Shown here: positions 14,082 to 17,151 of the stretch, in pieces
Numbering within the stretch: the first letter of the stretch is position 1
How the letters are laid out: every line of letters begins with the position of its first letter
Assembly: GCA_031254155.1 (NCBI GenBank)
Contig: JAIRVA010000271.1
Location: forward strand, 1-17,151
Length of the DNA: 17,151 bases
Origin: Propionibacteriaceae bacterium
GTDB lineage: Bacteria; Actinomycetota; Actinomycetes; Propionibacteriales; Propionibacteriaceae
Direction of reading: 5' to 3'
Program-made: the position numbers and the translations under genes
The notes under the pieces: model-generated
What the model saw: the letters and a program-made list of their open reading frames with translations, nothing else
Databases searched by the model: none
What the model was told of the DNA's origin: nothing

Positions 14082-14854
14082 TGGTCCCAGGCTACCTCCA
14101 CCCGCCCAAACACCCCCCGCTCCCCCACCCATCCGGAGTGGTTCCGCCGGTGGTCGGCGCCGTACCCCGCCACGTCGCCATCGTCATGGACGGCAACGGC
14201 CGCTGGGCGAAGCAACGGGGCCTCAACCGGACCGCCGGCCACGAGCGCGGCGAGTCGGCCCTGTTCGACGTCATCGAAGGGGCGATCGAGATCGGGGTCA
14301 AGTTTCTGACCGTCTACGCCTTTTCGACCGAGAACTGGAAACGCTCCCCCGCCGAGGTGCACTGGCTGATGGGTTTCAACCGCGACACGATCCACCGGCG
14401 CCGCGAGGATCTGGACGCGCTGGACGTGCGCATCCGCTGGGCCGGGCGGACGCCCAAGCTCTGGGCGTCGGTGATCCGCGAACTGGCCGAGGCCGAGGAG
14501 ATCACCCGGCACAACACGACCCTCACGCTGCAGTTCTGCGTCAACTACGGCGGCCGGGCGGAGATCGCCGACGCGGCCCGCGAGATCGCCCGCCAGGCGG
14601 CGGCGGGTACGCTCGACCCCGAACGGGTCACCGAGGCCCGGCTCGCGCGGTTCCTGTACTGTCCCGAGATCCCCGACGTCGACCTGTTCATCCGCTCATC
14701 GGGCGAGCAGCGGACCTCCAACTTCCTGATCTGGCAGTCGGCGTACGCGGAACTGGTCTTCCTCGACCGCCTGTGGCCCGACTTCGACCGCCGGGATCTC
14801 TGGCGGGCCATCGAGCTGTACGCGGCCCGCGACCGCCGCTTCGGAACGGCGTAG
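14081..14854 (+). CDS. uppS: Isoprenyl (undecaprenyl/decaprenyl) diphosphate synthase
   Basis: The 257-residue protein is a cis-prenyltransferase that builds the polyprenyl carrier for peptidoglycan, arabinogalactan-type and lipoglycan sugars from isopentenyl diphosphate. It shows HVAIVMDGNGRWAKQRG (31-47) with the Mg-binding Asp37, the block FLTVYAFSTENWKRS, and the C-terminal substrate motif RSSGEQRTSNFLIWQ (from R205). The first roughly 28 residues are Pro/His-rich and precede the conserved fold, an extension seen in some actinobacterial homologues. Chain length cannot be told from sequence. It follows a TAGGAT box by 6 nt and appears leaderless. The glycerate kinase gene begins 9 bp after its stop. 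Confidence 0.95.
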   Translation: MVPGYLHPPKHPPLPHPSGVVPPVVGAVPRHVAIVMDGNGRWAKQRGLNRTAGHERGESALFDVIEGAIEIGVKFLTVYAFSTENWKRSPAEVHWLMGFNRDTIHRRREDLDALDVRIRWAGRTPKLWASVIRELAEAEEITRHNTTLTLQFCVNYGGRAEIADAAREIARQAAAGTLDPERVTEARLARFLYCPEIPDVDLFIRSSGEQRTSNFLIWQSAYAELVFLDRLWPDFDRRDLWRAIELYAARDRRFGTA

Positions 14855-14863
14855 GGAGAACAT

Positions 14864-16006
14864 ATGAAGTTTGTCGTGGCCCCAGACTCGTTCAAGGAGT
14901 CTCTCACCGCCCTGGCGGCCGCGGAGGCGATCCGCGACGGTATCCGCCGCGTCCTGCCGGAAGCCGACATCGACCTGGTCCCCATGGCCGACGGCGGCGA
15001 GGGTCTGGCCCAGACACTCACCGACGCCCTCGGCGGCCACCTGGTCGACACCGCCTGCCACGACGCGTTGGGCCGGGAGATCCGGGGTGCGGTGGGCTAT
15101 GTTCCCGCGACCCGCCTGGCGATCATCGAGATGGCCGCCGCGAGCGGACTGGCCCTGATCGCACCGGGGGAACGCGACGTGGCACGGGCCAGTACGAGGG
15201 GTACGGGCGAACTGATCGCCCACGCCCTCGACGCCGGTGCGAGGCGTTTCATCATCGGGCTGGGCGGCTCGGCCACCAACGACGCCGGGACGGGGCTGCT
15301 CACGGCGCTCGGGGTCCGGTTCCTGGATGCCGCGGGCGCGGGGTTGCCGCCGGGCGGCGCGGCGCTGGCTGATCTGGCAGCCGTCGACGCCAGCGGGCTC
15401 GACCCCCGGTTCGCGGGGGCCACAATCGAAATCGCTTGTGACGTGGATAATCCCCTGCTCGGCCCGCGGGGTGCCTCGGCCGTTTTCGGCCCCCAGAAGG
15501 GGGCGGCTCCCGCCCAGGTCGCCCGCCTGGACGCCGCGCTCACCCGCTGGGCGGACGTGGTCGAGCCGACGCTCGGCCGGGCCGTCCGGGATCTCCCCGG
15601 GGGCGGGGCCGCGGGCGGGCTGGGCGCCGGGTTGGCCGCCTTTCTCCCCCAGGCGGTTCTCCGCCGGGGCATCGACATCGTGGTGGACGCGGTCCGGTTG
15701 CGCGACCGCGTCCGCGGCGCCGACTGGGTCTTCACCGGCGAGGGCGGGATCGACGCCCAGACCAGCCACGGCAAGACCCCGTACGGCGTCTTCCAGGTCG
15801 CGGCGAGCGCAGGGGTACCGGTCATCATGTTCGGCGGCCGGATCACCCCGGACGCCGCCACGTTGCTTGACGCGGGTGTCACGGCCCTGGTCCCCATCGT
15901 CCGCGGAGTCACGACCCTCACCGAGGCCCTCGCCCACGGCCGGGAGAATCTGGCCGCTGCCGCCGAACTGACGGTCCGGCTGCTCGTCGCCCGTATGGCA
16001 GAATGA
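14864..16006 (+). CDS. glxK: Glycerate kinase (GlxK/GarK type)
   Basis: The 380-residue product belongs to the bacterial type of glycerate kinase that phosphorylates glycerate, usually to 2-phosphoglycerate, feeding glycolysis from glyoxylate, sugar-acid or serine breakdown. Diagnostic blocks are VAPDSFKESLTA (5-16), VPMADGGEGL (39-48), GLGGSATNDAGTGLL, CDVDNPLLGPRGAS, FGPQKGA and FTGEGGIDAQTSHGKTP. Length is normal. A GGGAGAA ribosome site lies just after the uppS stop, so the two genes are likely cotranscribed, with no obvious metabolic link. No regulator or other glyoxylate genes are nearby. Product position (2- or 3-phosphoglycerate) is known for the family only. Confidence 0.93.
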   Translation: MKFVVAPDSFKESLTALAAAEAIRDGIRRVLPEADIDLVPMADGGEGLAQTLTDALGGHLVDTACHDALGREIRGAVGYVPATRLAIIEMAAASGLALIAPGERDVARASTRGTGELIAHALDAGARRFIIGLGGSATNDAGTGLLTALGVRFLDAAGAGLPPGGAALADLAAVDASGLDPRFAGATIEIACDVDNPLLGPRGASAVFGPQKGAAPAQVARLDAALTRWADVVEPTLGRAVRDLPGGGAAGGLGAGLAAFLPQAVLRRGIDIVVDAVRLRDRVRGADWVFTGEGGIDAQTSHGKTPYGVFQVAASAGVPVIMFGGRITPDAATLLDAGVTALVPIVRGVTTLTEALAHGRENLAAAAELTVRLLVARMAE

Positions 16007-16010
16007 GCCC

Positions 16011-16295
16011 ATGCCACGGCTCATCATCGACGTCCGTACCCCCGCTGAGTACGCGCTCCGGCACCTTGAGGACGCGATCAACGTCAGTTTTGACGCCCCG
16101 GACTTCGGGCCCACCATCGCCGAGTACCCCCGGGACTGGGAGTACGCCGTCTACTGCAACGCGGGCAACCGCGCCGGACGCGCGCGAGCCCGGATGCTGA
16201 CCCTCGGCTTTCGCGACGTGACGAGTTACGGCATCATGGGCGCCGCCACGGCCACCGGCCAGCGAGTCGTCTACCAGTCCGGTACCCTCCGTTGA
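16011..16295 (+). CDS. Single-domain rhodanese-like sulfurtransferase
   Basis: This 94-residue protein is one compact rhodanese domain. It starts MPRLIIDVRTPAEYALRHLEDAINV (first 25 residues), containing the DVRxxxEY and HLxxAINV family motifs. The active-site loop is YCNAGNRAGRA with Cys49 and Arg54, a six-residue CxxxxR loop as in small sulfurtransferases that carry persulfide sulfur. There is no signal peptide, so it is cytoplasmic. It begins 4 bp after the glycerate kinase stop with no ribosome site, so coupled translation is likely. The sulfur acceptor is unknown. It is convergent with the secreted-protein gene; the 54-bp gap between them holds no clear terminator. Confidence 0.9.
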   Translation: MPRLIIDVRTPAEYALRHLEDAINVSFDAPDFGPTIAEYPRDWEYAVYCNAGNRAGRARARMLTLGFRDVTSYGIMGAATATGQRVVYQSGTLR

Positions 16296-16349
16296 CCCGG
16301 CGGCATCACTGTCCGCCCGTGAAGAGGCAAGACTGATCGATGCGCGCTC

Positions 16350-17009
16350 CTACTTGAGTTCGCGCTTGATCGCGTTGATCGCGGACTTGAACGGTCCGAG
16401 ACCTTTGCCAGAATACGTCTTGAGTTGGTCCGTTACCACGGCCGGGTACACTCTGGCGTCCTTGGCGACGTACCAGTACGCATCCTGAAGCGCGACGGAG
16501 AATAGGTGACCCTCGTCATTCTGGAAGAGGAACAACACAAACCGGTCACCGGGGGTGAATTCAGGGGCGCACCCATCAGCCAGAGGCGAGATGTCCATGA
16601 CAAGCGACTCGCCGGCATCCCCCTTGAGGACTTCATTCACGGTGAACTCAATCTCGCCGAACGCCGCGGTTGTCTCGCTCCCACCGGTCTTGGCGTTGAT
16701 CTGGGCTTCCGCCGACCCAGGCACGATGTTTATCACCCTCGGCTCAGCGGGAAGCACCCTCTTTACAGTCGCATCAACGATGAGAGACGACAGCCGAACT
16801 TGATCGGTCAGCGTCGTTGGCAGGGTGACGGCCATCGGGGGCGCCGACAACACGGGATAATCCGACTGACCCGACGGTTCACCACTAGCCGACGAAGCAG
16901 AGGCCACGAAGCCCGCGGCCAGCGCCAGCGCGCAAACGCCTCCGCTGAGCAGGGCCCCGACTAACCGTCCGACGGCGGCCTTCCGTCTCTGGGTTGCCAC
17001 ACTACGCAT
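16350..17009 (-). CDS. Secreted protein of unknown function
   Basis: The 219-residue product has an N-terminal signal: basic start with RRK (8-10), hydrophobic core (about 16-36) and a small-residue cleavage region around ASASSAS (36-42). The mature part has a short Ser/Pro stretch and then a likely beta-rich domain with LIVDATVKRVLP, FTVNEVLKGDAGESLVMDI and PGDRFVLFLFQND blocks. This pattern is seen in secreted actinobacterial proteins without known function. A lone mature cysteine (C147) argues against an internal disulfide. The frame is open upstream into purH, but ATG 17009 begins the signal peptide and has GAGGGGGA before it. G+C is visibly lower than in neighbouring genes, so recent gain is possible. 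I do not recognise a specific family. Confidence 0.8.
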   Translation of the reverse strand: MRSVATQRRKAAVGRLVGALLSGGVCALALAAGFVASASSASGEPSGQSDYPVLSAPPMAVTLPTTLTDQVRLSSLIVDATVKRVLPAEPRVINIVPGSAEAQINAKTGGSETTAAFGEIEFTVNEVLKGDAGESLVMDISPLADGCAPEFTPGDRFVLFLFQNDEGHLFSVALQDAYWYVAKDARVYPAVVTDQLKTYSGKGLGPFKSAINAIKRELK

Positions 17010-17067
17010 TTCCGTTTCCCCCTCTCTGCGTCCTGACAACTGAGCCCGCGACGAGCCGATCAGTGCC

Positions 17068-17151
17068 CTAATGGAAGAAGTGTCTCGTCCCGGTGAAGTA
17101 CAGGGCCACGCCGGCCGCCGCACAGGCCGCGATGACCTCGTCGTCGCGGAT
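17068..17151 (-). CDS. purH: PurH C-terminal end (AICAR transformylase/IMP cyclohydrolase), cut by window edge
   Basis: The minus strand entering from the right edge reads 27 codons and a TAG stop at 17070-17068. The peptide begins IRDDEVIAACAAAGVALYF and ends TGTRHFFH. This is the characteristic C-terminus of PurH, where (S)(I/M)RDxEVI...TGTRHFxH closes the transformylase domain. PurH carries out the last two steps to IMP, the substrate of PurA. Only the tail is in the window, so the assignment rests on a short but highly diagnostic motif. The secreted-protein gene starts 58 bp downstream. Confidence 0.85.
   Translation of the reverse strand: MRDDEVIAACAAAGVALYFTGTRHFFH

Noticed and set aside
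14696..16117. Open minus-strand frame of 473 codons opposite glycerate kinase
   Set aside because: It is antisense to a well-conserved gene and continues across three gene boundaries; it is a composition effect.
17010..17123. Upstream extension of the secreted protein (38 extra residues)
   Set aside because: It overlaps the purH 3' end in another frame and would bury the signal peptide. The start at 17009 has a ribosome site and begins the signal sequence.

Overview
The window is GC-rich bacterial DNA with strong G/C bias at third codon positions. It looks like the chromosome of a high-GC Actinomycetota. The evidence is an MgtA-type lipoglycan mannosyltransferase, an actinobacterial-style PurB sequence, a MauE/DsbA membrane redox pair, and several genes that appear to be leaderless, with a TAGRCT/TAGGAT -10 box 6-7 nt before the start codon. 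The exact family is not determined. Gene density is very high: no gene-free stretch exceeds about 165 bp, and no tRNA, rRNA, CRISPR array or complete insertion sequence was seen.

Layout. (1) 1-2273, minus: an ABC-2 type export system, with the ATPase first and then a large permease that runs off the left edge. (2) 2379-7009, plus: an MgtA-like GDP-mannose-dependent mannosyltransferase, a ParA/MinD-like ATPase with a disordered middle, a MauE/DoxX-type quinone-linked redox protein, a membrane-anchored DsbA-like thioredoxin and a PAP2 phosphatase. (3) 7008-7171: a 164-bp near-palindromic element with 19-bp perfect terminal inverted repeats, lying exactly between two convergent genes. (4) 7171-14056, minus: recO, an Fpg/Nei-like protein, purA, an AbrB/PIN toxin-antitoxin pair with its own promoter and operator-like palindrome, a PurD-PurB fusion, and a GNAT acetyltransferase. 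(5) 14081-16295, plus: uppS, a GlxK-type glycerate kinase and a single-domain rhodanese. (6) 16350-17151, minus: a secreted protein of unknown function and the last 27 codons of purH at the right edge.

How the genes fit together. PurD (step 2), PurB (SAICAR and adenylosuccinate cleavage), PurA (IMP to adenylosuccinate) and PurH (last two steps to IMP) are all on the minus strand within about 10 kb. PurA makes the substrate that the PurB half of the fusion cleaves. UppS and MgtA belong to polyprenyl-phosphate and lipoglycan synthesis, and the PAP2 protein could recycle a prenyl or lipid phosphate. MauE would re-oxidise the DsbA-like protein for disulfide formation outside the membrane. RecO and the Fpg-like protein are DNA repair or repair-derived.

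Most notable: the palindromic MITE-like element whose insertion kept both flanking stop codons; the 917-residue PurD-PurB fusion; the Fpg-like protein lacking the N-terminal catalytic proline; and the repeated leaderless promoter arrangement, including one -10 box built on the stop codon of the preceding gene. I did not find a clearly new multi-gene system. The palindromic element and the fusion are the best candidates for something undescribed.
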